Below are positions 17,428-28,600 of a stretch of DNA of 64,000 nucleotides, one piece after another. The notes below the pieces were generated by a model. The model did not search any database and had not been told where the DNA came from. It saw nothing but the letters and a program-made list of their open reading frames with translations. How positions within the stretch are numbered: position 1 is the first letter of the stretch; every line of letters begins with the position of its first letter. The DNA is taken from the NCBI GenBank assembly GCA_006247105.1, contig CM016925.1:1798001-1862000 (forward strand), given 5' to 3'. The translations under genes were made by a program, and so were the position numbers. The DNA is from Giardia muris (Eukaryota > Fornicata > Diplomonadida > Hexamitidae).

Positions 17428-19149
17428 ATGAGTACGTCTGGCCAAGGGAAGGTCAGGACGGACCCTGATGGTCCTAGTACCAGCGCCACAATTGAGGAGA
17501 AGCATCGGAGAGAGTCCAACCAAGTAACGAGCCCCGGAACGTACTCCGCTGGGTCAATGATCGGTATTGCCGTCAATTACATCGTTGGTACTGGTTGCTT
17601 ATCACTAGCCAAAACCACCGGCAACGTCGGCCTCATTCTGACGTTGGTTATTATGCTCCTCTCATCGACAACGATCCTGATTCTGCTGGTATATTTCTCT
17701 GACGTCCTTTCTCGTGCCTTTGCGTTAGTTCGTGCCGGTTGGGGTCCGAGGGCGTCTCAGGAACGTGTCCGAGAAGCAGAAGGCGTTAATGTCCCTACGG
17801 CTAGTACCTCTGCCACTCCTAGTAGCTCTGTCACCCTTGAGCTTTTCAAGGTGGATGCGGATGGGAGAACGCGCAATAATGAGGCCTACCCAATTCCTGA
17901 CTATCATATTTCAAACGATATCGTCCTTTGCCTTTCAGAACTGATGCGTATCTTCTTTGGAAGCCCAGGCTTCTATATCTATCAGATAACTAACATCATC
18001 TTTTTCTTCGGGACGATTTGGAGCTACGGAAACGTTGTTGCTTCATCTCTTACCTCAGTGATTCCAATGTACCTCCTTCCGGCTTATAAAGCCGCTGGAA
18101 GTAAGGCTGATTGGAGTAGTTGCGCATCACCAAATGGGTATGCGGATTATTGCGTGCATTCATATTGGATCTGGATCTGCATTACACTAGTCATCTCTTG
18201 CCTTCTTGTTTTCTTCGACTTGAGTAAGCAGAAGATCCTTCAGACGATATTCACGGCCTGCCGCTTCCTCGTCATCATTCTCGTCATCATCATCACGTTC
18301 GTGATGTACTTCATCGCTCCCTTTGATCCGGATCATTCTACTTTAAATAAGCCCTATGCAAATACGCAAGTAGGACTACTTCCCCAAGGGGGTTCTATTG
18401 CATGGATGTATGTGGCAGGACAGTTTTCGTCCCTCACCTTCTGCCAGATGTGCCATCACTCGATGCCTGAGGTCATTAAGCCTTTACGGCAAACAGACCA
18501 TAAGAAGCTCAATTCATCCATTTATATCACGTATGCGATCATTTTCAGCATAAGCCTGCTCGTACTTCTCCTCTGCGGTTATTACTTTGGGCCTTGCAGT
18601 CCTTCTCTACTTACACTCAACTTCACCGAGTGGAATGGGAGGGCTTGGGGAGCGGATGCCGTGAAGAGTCCAAACGTTGCCGCCACAATCTTCGGGTATA
18701 TCATTCGGCTACTTCCACCGATCTACATTATCACGGCGATCCCCATTAATGCTATTACGATGGCTGGAAACATCATCATCCTGTTCCCACTTAGTCTTCA
18801 GAAGAACATCTACCTCACCGTCTTCTCGAAGCTGGTCTCGATCATCCCCGCGATGATCGTTGCCGGGTTTGCTAGGGATCTTGGGATTATCATCGAATTC
18901 AGTGGGCTAACTGGCTTTATCATAGTTAGTTGCTCCGCAATAATGCTTATCCGGGCGAAGAAGGTATGCAAGCAGGTCTTTGGGACGACGAATGGGGCAA
19001 AGACGCCATATAGCACTTGGATGTCACTTAACCCCATTATCTACACCACTCTCGCCATTTGTGGGTTTGGGTTTGTGTTTGTGACGGCCTACCTCATATA
19101 TCTCACGGCCATAGGAGGTTCCATCCCCTCAACTCAGTGTAGTTCTTGA
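17428..19149 (+). CDS. Amino acid permease, AAAP/SLC38-like family
   Basis: The 573-aa product has about 11 hydrophobic segments. The first, at residues 45-66, holds the GTGCLSLAKTTGNVG motif equivalent to the unwound first helix of AAAP transporters (typically G.G.L.LP.A...G). A hydrophilic cytosolic N-terminus of about 40 residues and a long loop between helices 2 and 3 (about residues 105-155) are present. AAAP proteins move neutral or cationic amino acids across plasma or vacuolar membranes. The substrate cannot be read from the sequence. Giardia relies on amino acid uptake (arginine, cysteine), which gives context but not specificity. Confidence 0.88.
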   Translation: MSTSGQGKVRTDPDGPSTSATIEEKHRRESNQVTSPGTYSAGSMIGIAVNYIVGTGCLSLAKTTGNVGLILTLVIMLLSSTTILILLVYFSDVLSRAFALVRAGWGPRASQERVREAEGVNVPTASTSATPSSSVTLELFKVDADGRTRNNEAYPIPDYHISNDIVLCLSELMRIFFGSPGFYIYQITNIIFFFGTIWSYGNVVASSLTSVIPMYLLPAYKAAGSKADWSSCASPNGYADYCVHSYWIWICITLVISCLLVFFDLSKQKILQTIFTACRFLVIILVIIITFVMYFIAPFDPDHSTLNKPYANTQVGLLPQGGSIAWMYVAGQFSSLTFCQMCHHSMPEVIKPLRQTDHKKLNSSIYITYAIIFSISLLVLLLCGYYFGPCSPSLLTLNFTEWNGRAWGADAVKSPNVAATIFGYIIRLLPPIYIITAIPINAITMAGNIIILFPLSLQKNIYLTVFSKLVSIIPAMIVAGFARDLGIIIEFSGLTGFIIVSCSAIMLIRAKKVCKQVFGTTNGAKTPYSTWMSLNPIIYTTLAICGFGFVFVTAYLIYLTAIGGSIPSTQCSS

Positions 19150-19178
19150 TCGATCTATAATGTATAAATATATCAGGG

Positions 19179-19185
19179 GTTCACT
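19179..19185 (-). promoter_or_regulatory. Putative polyadenylation signal AGTGAAC
   Basis: The minus-strand end of the PDI gene reads AAG-TAA-GTGAACC, so AGTGAAC begins within the stop codon and matches AGTRAAY. The assignment is by motif only. Confidence 0.45.
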
Positions 19186-19532
19186 TACTTCTTAGCTTCG
19201 ATAAAGGCCTTAAGGCTCTCAAGATCGCGGGGGCCGGAATATGCCTCGACGAACTCCCCACCCTTATAGAAGCGAAGGGTTGGATAACCGCGAACGCCCT
19301 CCTCCTGGCAGATCTCGCGGGCGACCGTGCAATCGACTTCTGCGATGGTGACGCCCGCGACGCCGACGTCGGAGAGCTCCACATAGGTCGGGGCGAGGTT
19401 CTTGCAATGGCCGCACCAGGGGGCAAAGAACTTGACGAAGGTGGGCTTCCCCTTTGCAATCTCTTCCTTGAAGGAGGAAGTGATGTCGACGACGGCGGAA
19501 AGGGCGCTAGCCACGAGAATGAGTCCGAACAT
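19185..19532 (-). CDS. Single-domain protein disulfide isomerase
   Basis: The 115-aa product starts with a hydrophobic signal peptide (FGLILVASALSA), followed by one thioredoxin fold with active site WCGHC (Cys40 and Cys43) and the cis-Pro in GYPTLRF (Pro87). The CGHC dipeptide is the canonical PDI type, so it should form or isomerise disulfides in the secretory pathway. The protein ends EAKK and has no KDEL-type retrieval signal, so retention in the ER must be by other means, or it is secreted. One-domain PDIs are typical of Giardia. It converges with the transporter gene with 35 bp between stops. Confidence 0.93.
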   Translation of the reverse strand: MFGLILVASALSAVVDITSSFKEEIAKGKPTFVKFFAPWCGHCKNLAPTYVELSDVGVAGVTIAEVDCTVAREICQEEGVRGYPTLRFYKGGEFVEAYSGPRDLESLKAFIEAKK

Positions 19533-19574
19533 TTTATTCCGGAGTCAATCCCGTAGAGATGAGGTGATATGTCA

Positions 19575-22500
19575 TCATTTCTGAAGTATAGAGAAGTCTA
19601 TATAGGAGGACCGCGGCTGTAGCTTCTGTTTGCTGTAGAACGCGGTAATGTCTTGCCGCCCCATGATAAGGATATCAGCAGTTTCTTTCTGGTGTAAGGA
19701 TTGCGTTTCATCTGATGCATTCCTTTGTGGAGGAGGACGTTTTCGTGCCAGGATCGGATTTGTCTTCCGTAAAGTAGAAGCTGTAAGAATTTGAGAGAGT
19801 TGAGACTTAGAGCGTGAAGGGGATATGAGGGCGGTAGAAGGTGTTAACGATGTGGCCCTTTCGGGCACTTGAGTGGACGATCCTGTTAGGCGTGAACTTG
19901 CCGAGCCTCGGCTTAGCTCAGTTTCTTTCTGCTCTGATACTAGATTAATTATACATGAGTCACGAAGAGGTGAATGACTGAATGCGGGAACTCGCATTGG
20001 GCTATCTTGGGTCCTATGTTGGTAGTCGGTTTCAACCTCTGCTTCCAACTCAAGAATCTGGGAAGCTAGTAATTTTGGTGCATCTACTGAGGCATAGTCG
20101 GTAAGGGGCTGTTCAACCCCCGTACCAGTGGAGATGGTATATGCACTCTTCCTAATATCTGCAAGACAGATGTTGGTTAAGGTTTCTGCCATGTATCGTG
20201 ATCGGTTACTGATAAGGATTGACTCATCAACAGGTGTCTCAGGGAGGTCGTTGATTATTGCATTCTTCAATGAGGAATACACGCGGTCTCCGAATTGAAG
20301 AGTTTGGGTTTGCATCTCGAGCATGCGCTTGGTATACAGCTCCTGAGTCTTGTTCAACTTCATGCTGGTAAGATTTCCTCTGAGATACTTCCGCATTCGT
20401 ATCGGCCAGCCTCGATGTACCATCGTGCTAAGGAAGCAAGTGGTTTCCGCGTCAAAAGCAAGAACGTGTCCAGTCGCACATGAACATAAGAATAGACCAA
20501 CAGTACGAACTGCTAACGCCCCCACGATGTTGAAGGAGCTAAGTGGAGTACTAAAGTGACTTGGGACAGTTGGTTCATCATTCTCGGCGAAGATAACGTC
20601 CATCATCGTCATGTCGAGTGTGAGGGGAATGCTGTTTATCTCCGACAGGATATGTGGGTGGATGATGATAGGGTCGCCTCTATACCAGCTATTGAGAGTG
20701 TCGTTTCCTGAACCATCTGAAGGGATCTCTCCTTTAGCTCCCATGTCGACGGCATTCCAAATATCTTGACTGACATCTGGAAATGCTGGCCGAAACGATA
20801 AAGGGACATCCATGACCGTGAAGTATTGCTTCCGTAGAAGAGCGGTAGCATCGATCTGAAGCAGATACTCCGTCATTTGTCTCGTTCGCTGGTTCGAACT
20901 ACGCTTCTTCCCACGGGAGACGCGAACTGGGGAACTACTCTGTACAGGGACAAGGGAGGAATGGTCTGTGTCTAGTGGAATCAATGGAATTCTATAGACT
21001 GTATGCATGGATGGTGTGAAGATCGATAGATTCAGCTCCTTCGTTGGCGTGAGGACCAACGCCTCCTCAAAGAGTGCACAGAGTTTATAAACTTCTGTAA
21101 GGTCAATGAAGGTGAGTTGTCCCGAGCCATAGACAATGAGCATTCGTTTGCTTTCCTCAATACAATTAAAGCTGACGACGGCAGGACCGTCTGGGATAGG
21201 AAGGATGGCAAGAAGGGTGCAGGTCATCATATGCAAAATAAGCATCAAACCGCAGGTAAGGTAGACGTATTGCAATTTCCATCCCGGGGTTATAACGTAT
21301 TTGATAGCTACATGCAGCTCTGTAGGCCCATCCACACTGAAAGTGAGTTTTGAGACCGCTCCCCCTTCGGAGTTAATGCAGGTCATATCTTGATCAGTAT
21401 AGACATAAGCCACATTCAGGTCGTGACAAAGGGAAACGTCCTTCCATTGAGTGCGCATGAAGAGTCGACCATGAGGCTTGGCCTCATCCCGTGATAGCTT
21501 CAGTGTTAATAAGCGTTGAGTTTGACGGAAGAATAGCCAGACGATGAGAGGGGTGATCTCTCGTTCCTGGGTTGATATGGTATTTGAACCTCCTGCAGGA
21601 CCGTTCGCATCCTGCATTCCTACCTGGGGTTGCTCCCCACCCATTGGGGTATGATTAAGAGTATGACCATAGTGATGCATACAGAGAGGGGTAAGACGTT
21701 CGGATATGAAGAGGGTCGTACAACAGTCAATCTCACCATCTGCCAGATGCGCATTTTCATGCTTATCTGTCAGCTTTCCAGCATCCGTTAGGTCCTGAGC
21801 GATATTATCAGTCATTTTATCGTGTAGGAGAATACGCCCGTCGGAAATTGAAACGGCATACAGGGTGTTATCTGGGGACAATGCTAAAGAACAACACTCC
21901 AAACCAAAGGAGACGGTTCCTTGACCAGCTCTTTCAATGCCTTTGACTACACGTCCCTCTTGAGCATGTAGGTCTCTTAAATCCTTGAGAGAAAGACCCT
22001 TCAGACTAGCAGCCCCAAAGACGTCGGTGTTGAAAATGTTCGTGTCGTGCTGTAACAAGACCGAAACCTCATCTCCATTGTTGAGACGCGTCTCGATACA
22101 GCCCAAAGCCTTGGTACGCATTTGCTGTAAGTCTTGATAGTACGCGTTGCGTGAGAAGCTTTCTGCTGGTGCCACAGAGTTGATGACAGCCTTCGCCGCC
22201 ATCTTCTCTCGAGGCTCGGTACGAAGAGTCGTATCGCTTTCGCTTTGGAACATTGAGCGATTTGTCTTTAGAAGCTTTCCATATAGCATATCCCAGAGCT
22301 GAAGGCCATCCACACACATGAGGAGCGCGAAGGGTGCGGTGGGTGAGAAACACCACATGGTGATAGGGGTAGTTGAACAACGTTGAGTATTCTCCTCGTT
22401 AATGGGAACGACATGATTAATGGTGCGGCCTGCCATTGCGAGGAAACCTGTGTTATCGTTATATGCGGCGCTCACGATCTTTCCGGTGCGCGGATTAGGG

Positions 22501-24572
22501 TTCAGGAGGGTTTGTATCGGCTCCATCTTACGTACGTCAAAGACCTTAACCTTCCCATTCGCTTCTACTGTCACAAACTCATTCTTCTGATAATGAGCAT
22601 AGATACCGACGTATGGAGAATCTGATCCTGAAATTGTCGAGACGGGACGGTTTCCAGATGACCCAAAGGACCAGAAGGATACTTGATGATCAAGGGAACA
22701 TGCGGCTAATAACCCACGATGATGTAACCAAGAAATGCCAGTGATGGCTTCACGATGATGACGGAATGAAGACTTAACCAGGCTCCGTTCTATATCATAA
22801 ATGGAGATTCCCCCCTCCGTCCCACCCGTGGCCAACAATGGGACATCCGTATCAAGCATACGCTCAAGACACATACAATTAACCCAGCCATCGTGGCCCT
22901 TGACAGACCAGATGGGAGTTGACGAAAAGCCTTGCTGAGCTGCCTCTCTAGTCGTGATCTGCACGTATTCCTGCCGCCTTCGGTTATTCTGGAAGTTGTG
23001 GTGAATATTTCGTGACTTCTCCGCCTCTACATCTGTTCCTCCACTCTTCTCCTCATCCGATATGTCCGTTCCAGAGAGCTCAAATGTACGGACTACAGGC
23101 TCATTTGGATTAGCCTCTCCATTGAAACCGATAGGATTCTCATCCATATGGAACTCCCCGTTTGCTTGCAGTAACAAGTCTGGAAGCCCCCGACTCTGAG
23201 CCTTCATCGCACTCTTCTTAAAGAGCTTATCTTGCTCTTCCGTATACATCCAATCATCCTCGAGGACATCGCCGGATTCCTGTCGCCATTCATCGCTATC
23301 CTCCAGGTAGAATGAGGCATTGAAACCTTCTGCAAAGGGTTGAAGTCCATTCAAGCGCTTCGATTCGTAGAAAAGGACTATGTTCTCCACATCCTCCTTC
23401 ATTGCTACTGTGCTCTTACGACGATCAGTACCTCTACCTCGAGTGAGGATGGTACCAGGATTCACGCTAAGAGAAGGCGTACGGCTAAGAGTACTGCGAT
23501 GAAGGAGTTGTGCTGAAGACATGCCACCACTTTCGGGAATAGCGCTAGAGTATGCCTCTCGCAAGAGGACGTTCCCGTACTGGTTAGCATTTGGGATGCT
23601 CATTAATGTCTTTAGTGGTGCAGCGGGCTGGTTGAGCGTTTGATTACTTAGCTTCCAGAAATAGACATAGCCATGATCATCTCCACTGAAGATCGCGGGG
23701 GAGAAGCATGCGCGACGGTACATTAGCTCATCTGTCGTTTTGATGACCGTGTGCATGTTCTCCGTTGGAAGCAGGTCGATTGGCCGATTTGTCAAGCCAT
23801 TCCAGATAATCAGCTTACGGTCTGAGCCAGAAGTCACATAATTGAACCCGCCAATCGTCCTCTTACCTGGTTGATGGTATTCGGTTTCACCATAATTGAT
23901 GCCGGGGGCGGAGGGCTTAAAGGAGGCAGCTGCCACTGGAAGAGCACGATGACCCTGTAACGACCCCACACGGACCATTGTCCGGCTATCTAGAAGATAG
24001 ATCTTGCAATCCTTGCAACATACCATGAAAACGTCGGCTTCTTTTGAATATCCGACGTATTGTATGGGGTCTGACACCTTACTAGACAAAAGGTATGAGG
24101 ACTTGATTCGTTGATCGTACATCGTATAGACGTGCTTATCGGAGACAGAAAGAGATGGGGCAGACAAAGTTGAAAGGAAGGTGGAGAAGTCCTGCCATGA
24201 GATGAATCCTGTATGTTCCAAATCCATCTCCTGGAACGTCAATATCAATCCCCGAAGCCGCGACATGATCATATTCCGACTACATGTACGTTCCTTATTA
24301 AGCGCCAGGCGTGCGTCAAGCATCTTTAGTAATGCTCCCTTATCGATTTGCCCGTCATGGCCGATCCCATCCTGTACTGCCCAGATCGTCAATGCAATTG
24401 TAACGAACTCGGGGCAAGTTAACATCCCTCCTGGGATCTTACTGAACCAGGCCTGAATGATGTTCAATTGCTGATGGGGGAGGCTCGAGAAGAAGCGCTG
24501 GAAGGCGTAGGATGGATCGCTGAGGTGTGAGGTTTGCAAAAGGCGTAACCAGCTGGTTGTCGCTGGATTCAT
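19575..24572 (-). CDS. Giant WD40-repeat protein with EF-hand-like N-terminus (WDR49/CFAP337-like)
   Basis: The product is 1665 aa. Residues about 20-140 contain two helix-loop-helix units, the second being FQEMDLEHTGFISWQDF (about 118-134), as in the WDR49/WDR64/WDY family where an EF-hand module precedes WD40 repeats. WD-like units follow (for example GSDRKLIIWNG, AIFSGDDHGYVYFWKL, GHDGWVNCMC, LLATGGTEGGISIYD, ACSLDHQVSFWSFG), forming at least two propellers. The last 250 residues are Ser/Thr-rich and probably disordered. Family members bind axonemal doublet microtubules, so a flagellar role is likely (inference). Its ATG is 25 bp from that of the divergent CCDC96 gene. Confidence 0.65.
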   Translation of the reverse strand: MNPATTSWLRLLQTSHLSDPSYAFQRFFSSLPHQQLNIIQAWFSKIPGGMLTCPEFVTIALTIWAVQDGIGHDGQIDKGALLKMLDARLALNKERTCSRNMIMSRLRGLILTFQEMDLEHTGFISWQDFSTFLSTLSAPSLSVSDKHVYTMYDQRIKSSYLLSSKVSDPIQYVGYSKEADVFMVCCKDCKIYLLDSRTMVRVGSLQGHRALPVAAASFKPSAPGINYGETEYHQPGKRTIGGFNYVTSGSDRKLIIWNGLTNRPIDLLPTENMHTVIKTTDELMYRRACFSPAIFSGDDHGYVYFWKLSNQTLNQPAAPLKTLMSIPNANQYGNVLLREAYSSAIPESGGMSSAQLLHRSTLSRTPSLSVNPGTILTRGRGTDRRKSTVAMKEDVENIVLFYESKRLNGLQPFAEGFNASFYLEDSDEWRQESGDVLEDDWMYTEEQDKLFKKSAMKAQSRGLPDLLLQANGEFHMDENPIGFNGEANPNEPVVRTFELSGTDISDEEKSGGTDVEAEKSRNIHHNFQNNRRRQEYVQITTREAAQQGFSSTPIWSVKGHDGWVNCMCLERMLDTDVPLLATGGTEGGISIYDIERSLVKSSFRHHREAITGISWLHHRGLLAACSLDHQVSFWSFGSSGNRPVSTISGSDSPYVGIYAHYQKNEFVTVEANGKVKVFDVRKMEPIQTLLNPNPRTGKIVSAAYNDNTGFLAMAGRTINHVVPINEENTQRCSTTPITMWCFSPTAPFALLMCVDGLQLWDMLYGKLLKTNRSMFQSESDTTLRTEPREKMAAKAVINSVAPAESFSRNAYYQDLQQMRTKALGCIETRLNNGDEVSVLLQHDTNIFNTDVFGAASLKGLSLKDLRDLHAQEGRVVKGIERAGQGTVSFGLECCSLALSPDNTLYAVSISDGRILLHDKMTDNIAQDLTDAGKLTDKHENAHLADGEIDCCTTLFISERLTPLCMHHYGHTLNHTPMGGEQPQVGMQDANGPAGGSNTISTQEREITPLIVWLFFRQTQRLLTLKLSRDEAKPHGRLFMRTQWKDVSLCHDLNVAYVYTDQDMTCINSEGGAVSKLTFSVDGPTELHVAIKYVITPGWKLQYVYLTCGLMLILHMMTCTLLAILPIPDGPAVVSFNCIEESKRMLIVYGSGQLTFIDLTEVYKLCALFEEALVLTPTKELNLSIFTPSMHTVYRIPLIPLDTDHSSLVPVQSSSPVRVSRGKKRSSNQRTRQMTEYLLQIDATALLRKQYFTVMDVPLSFRPAFPDVSQDIWNAVDMGAKGEIPSDGSGNDTLNSWYRGDPIIIHPHILSEINSIPLTLDMTMMDVIFAENDEPTVPSHFSTPLSSFNIVGALAVRTVGLFLCSCATGHVLAFDAETTCFLSTMVHRGWPIRMRKYLRGNLTSMKLNKTQELYTKRMLEMQTQTLQFGDRVYSSLKNAIINDLPETPVDESILISNRSRYMAETLTNICLADIRKSAYTISTGTGVEQPLTDYASVDAPKLLASQILELEAEVETDYQHRTQDSPMRVPAFSHSPLRDSCIINLVSEQKETELSRGSASSRLTGSSTQVPERATSLTPSTALISPSRSKSQLSQILTASTLRKTNPILARKRPPPQRNASDETQSLHQKETADILIMGRQDITAFYSKQKLQPRSSYIDFSILQK

Positions 24573-24597
24573 CAGGTCGTTGTAAAATTGCAGTGAA
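24573..24597. promoter_or_regulatory. 25-bp bidirectional promoter region
   Basis: Only these 25 bp separate the ATGs of the divergent WD40 and CCDC96 genes, so any 5' untranslated sequence and core promoter must lie here or extend into coding sequence. The sequence is moderately AT-rich (TTGTAAAATTGCAGTGAA). Both products are axonemal candidates, so shared expression is plausible. Confidence 0.4.
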
Positions 24598-25602
24598 ATG
24601 GCAAGTATGGCGGAGTCTCAAGAGGAGCTACAAGAGTTCTACGCGGAAGGCCTCGCGGAGCAGCGCCGACTCGAGGAGGAGAACGTCCTTCTTCAACAAG
24701 AAGCCAAGCGTTTGATCCGAATGCCATCGATTCAAGCTCGGATTCACCTATTCCGCGATCATGGACAACGTACGGAAGCGGAGCTCATGGTCAAGTATCA
24801 CCAAACATTATCGGATATCGATCAGTGCCGTGTTGACCTTGCAACTATTCAATCACGCATTGACCAGGACACCATCATGCTTCGCTCAAACCTCAGTAAG
24901 CTCGAGGAGAACGTGACGGAGATGGCGACGGCTTTCCAAACGCTCCGTCAGGCGTCCTTTGGTAATCTAGAACGCGCACATGGGGTTATGCTTACACAGA
25001 AGGATGCACTTGAACTGGAGGAGAAGCTTATGGAAGCGATCAAGGAACATGACTCACTCCGTCTTCAGGCGATTACTCAAAAGGAAAGGATCGCAATGCT
25101 GACCTCCAAATTCAACAAGCGTAACGACTTTGGAGATAAGATGAAACGGATCGATTTCGAGCAGCTAAAGATTGAGAACCAAACGCTAGCGGAGAAGATC
25201 GAGGAGCGATCGGAGGAGCTACTCAAGCTTCGTCGTCGCACCGTCTCCACGCTTCAGATCCTAGCTCACGTGCGTGAGAAAAGACACTTTACGATGACAC
25301 AGACCCAGAACTTGAAGCGGGAGCTACTGAGCCTTGATGAACAACTCGGTTCTCTTCGTGACCGCTTAGCTCAGCTGAAAAACACTCGTACAAACGTCCG
25401 CAAGCAAGCTGATGACTCTCGTGACATGACGGGGCTCAGTGGGAACCCATTACTTCTCGCCGACTACAACAATCGAGAGCGGGAGGTCGCTAAGCTTCAT
25501 GACGAGGTTGCTTTGATGAAACAACGGCATGATGACCTCAGTGACCGCGTCAGGCACCTCCAGAAGATGAAGAAGAAGATGCTTGGGGAACTACTCAGTT
25601 AG
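24598..25602 (+). CDS. CFAP184: CCDC96/CFAP184-like axonemal coiled-coil protein
   Basis: The 334-aa product is helical almost throughout. Its C-terminal half has the DUF4201 signature of CCDC96 and CCDC113: RIDFEQLKIENQTLAEKIEE at about residues 183-202, followed by ELLKLRRRTVSTLQILAHVREK. The wording of that block is closer to CCDC96/CFAP184 (IDFEQLKIENQT..EKIEER.EELLKL) than to CCDC113/CFAP263. CFAP184 and CFAP263 act together near radial spoke 3 and the nexin-dynein regulatory complex and affect flagellar beating. Two ATGs lie close together (residues 1 and 4) and either could be used. It converges on the next gene with 52 bp between stops. Confidence 0.88.
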   Translation: MASMAESQEELQEFYAEGLAEQRRLEEENVLLQQEAKRLIRMPSIQARIHLFRDHGQRTEAELMVKYHQTLSDIDQCRVDLATIQSRIDQDTIMLRSNLSKLEENVTEMATAFQTLRQASFGNLERAHGVMLTQKDALELEEKLMEAIKEHDSLRLQAITQKERIAMLTSKFNKRNDFGDKMKRIDFEQLKIENQTLAEKIEERSEELLKLRRRTVSTLQILAHVREKRHFTMTQTQNLKRELLSLDEQLGSLRDRLAQLKNTRTNVRKQADDSRDMTGLSGNPLLLADYNNREREVAKLHDEVALMKQRHDDLSDRVRHLQKMKKKMLGELLS

Positions 25603-25654
25603 GAAGGCCCCGTGCTTTACTTCCACCTATTACTTCCTTGCTTCACCTTCATCT

Positions 25655-28600
25655 TCATTGGCCCGTAAACGCTTTCCGAACTTCCTCCTGAAGGTCGGTC
25701 CTCTCGTCCATGAAGCGGACGGACTTCGACTTTGCAAGCTGCTCATTGCGGGTACGCGTCTTCATCGCCGATTTAAGCGCCGGGACTGGAGGGCTTTGCT
25801 TAACGATTGGCTCCTGTCCAGTAGGACTCACATTCCGTTGAGGCTGGCCTCCCATTGTAGGTTTTGAGGCTGGTGTTACGCCAAACCGTGTCTGTGGTGC
25901 TGGTTTCCTGTACCCCGTAATAGCTGGGCGTGGCTGCTTCGGCACATCTACTCCCTTTGTAGGTGAAAGAGTATTGGTTGGAGCTGCAGGCGTTCTTACC
26001 GGCGGTCGTAATCCGATCTGCGCCGCCCTCTGCTGAGCATCACGTTGTCTCAGAGCATATGGCTGAGGCCCAGCATTTGATACTCCTGCGAATTGGTTCA
26101 TCCTACGAATCGGAATACCAACCGTCCCTTGCGCTCGTCGTTGTATGGCGGTATTGGTGCTTGGAATCTCGAAGGCAAGTCCCTGTTGCTTCCCGGGGAC
26201 ATTATAAGGGAGCTCCTGTTGGGCTGGTAGGGCATTAAACTCTTCATACCCTTGTCCGAATGGATTCTGGTGTTGGATCTGCATGGGCTTATTAACACGC
26301 TTGAGAATGAACAGAGGTTGAGTCGCATCAGCATGAATCACCCCCATTTCGCGGGCTTGTGGAATACGGAGGACCCGTGTCTCGGTTAAGGCATCCTGCT
26401 GCGCTGTCGTCACATCCAAGACGTCATACGATAGGAAAGAGCGCGATAATGCATCTGGAACTTGTCCATTACTAGCTTTCTTCCCTGCCTCCGAAAGGTT
26501 GTATGGAAGGTGCAGTTGAGGCCTCATATCGAAGCCCTGATGACCAGTACGAGTGACTGCGGATAAGGTGAGGCGAGAAATGCTCAAGGTCTCGCCACCT
26601 GGTTGCTCATTAGCAGAAAAGGTGATACACCCGGGCATTTGTGCCTTCATACCCTTGATTGCTAGGATGCACTCGTGTAAAGATCGGTCTTGGTTCCTTT
26701 CACGACGGGAGTCTGTATTCTCGATGACTTGTAATACCTCAAAGAATTGAATGCCCTCTCGAATGTTATGCAGTAGGAGAAATCGTAGAAGGTATGAGAA
26801 GAGTGTCGGGTGATAGAGGCAGAAGGTTGTGACGGCCGAAATCTCCACGCGAGTGATAGGAGAATAATTGATCAACTTACAATAAATAGGGACAGGATGC
26901 TTTGTCATGCTAATGCTCACTTCTGACCCACCGTCCACCAATTGATCTACGCGTAAAGACCCACCACTCAATAGCATTTGAGCACCAGCAATACCCGAGT
27001 GCCCGAGGCTTTTTGTCAAGTCGATGCGGAAACGAGGCATAGGTTCCACGAGGTGGTCACTCGCACTAGAGGCTAGGAGCTCCGGATTCATCTCCTTATA
27101 GAGCTCCTCGATACGGTATTGATTTGTCGCTAGCTCAGCGAAGATGTAACACAAGCGAAGACCCAAGGCGACGTCAAAGCAGACACAGGTATCCTCGGAG
27201 ACTATCTTATTAAGGTCTTTCCGAAGCTGGTACACGGCCCCTGCCATCTGTCGATTGATCAAGCGCTCCATATGCCTTTGATGCTCCTGAGCACTGAAGT
27301 TCTCGGGAGGCTTCTGGAGACTGGTAAAAACGGAAAATATAAGACACGAGCGTAACATAAGTTCTGTCTTTGCCGACCCTGGATGGGCGGGCCAAAGAGA
27401 ATGAATATGATTCTCCTCTGCCGACTCTAAGGATGACATGGCTAATGGCCAAGCAAGTGAGGTGAGATTTCGAAGCAAGGCCAAATGACAAAGTCGTCCG
27501 GCCCACATCTTGGAGCTTTTCTCGACCGTCTCATGGGAGACGGAAGATGTAGCATTATCTAAGGCGCATGAATAAGGAAGAAAGCTTAAGGCATGGAAGA
27601 GGAGGCGTCGGAGAGCGGTAATCGTCAGGTCGGAATGCATGTCACGCGTCAGGAGCTGAATTCCGATGAAATCGGCCTCACTTGGATTATCCATAAGCTG
27701 GTTCAGAAGCAACTGATCCGAGCAAGCCCCTACATCCTTCAAAGACCCATCCAGGGTCCCTGCATATCCAGTATCAATGGAAAATATGATCCTGGCGGCT
27801 AGATAGATGCACCGAGCGTAATATTCTTGCTGCTGAACCAAGGTTGTGGTACCGGAGATGCCATCTTGCATAGGCACCTTTACCGTCCGGTAGATGAACC
27901 CTCGTGTCGAAAAGTTTTGGATGCGACAAAGAGTATAGCATGCATCTAGGCACGTTCGTCCATCCTGACCATCCATCAATAGGCAATAAATGATGAATAT
28001 CCGACAGGCATGCACCCCAGACTCTGTCAGAAGGGCGGCCGTGGAGGAGATCTGTTCTTGCCCGATAAGTCGACCAGAGGCTGTCGCCATTCCCGCCTTA
28101 TAAGTTTGTGTCAGGGTTTTCAGAGCCTCAGCGATTGTCATGCGGATCAGGCCTGGAGGAGTGCCTTCCTGGTGCATCTCTACGTATTCACGACTATAAA
28201 GGAGACTCGCGACGAAATCCTTGGAAGTTCCTCCAAGAAAACTAAGGTATCGCACAATAGACCAGATCGCCGTGTTCCCGACCTTGTTATTGACAGAGTA
28301 AAGTGCTTTATAGTCGGGTATGTGATGCGGCTCCATCCTGATGTAGTTGAGCTCATTATCTACTCCGAAATAACCAAGCTCGCGCGTATAGATGAGGTTT
28401 CCAATGGTATCCTGACCATGGGCGTAGGCGATACTCTTCGCAAGCAGGGCAAACCCAGTCTCGTCACAGTTGAAATAGGTCAACGTCTCATCCTTAGTGT
28501 TATACTGGATGCTCCATCTTTGACTACTCGCGATCGCTTGGGATCGTGCCGTACAGACATGCATATTGTTCTTCCAACCCGAGTATTCCGAGATGCGAGC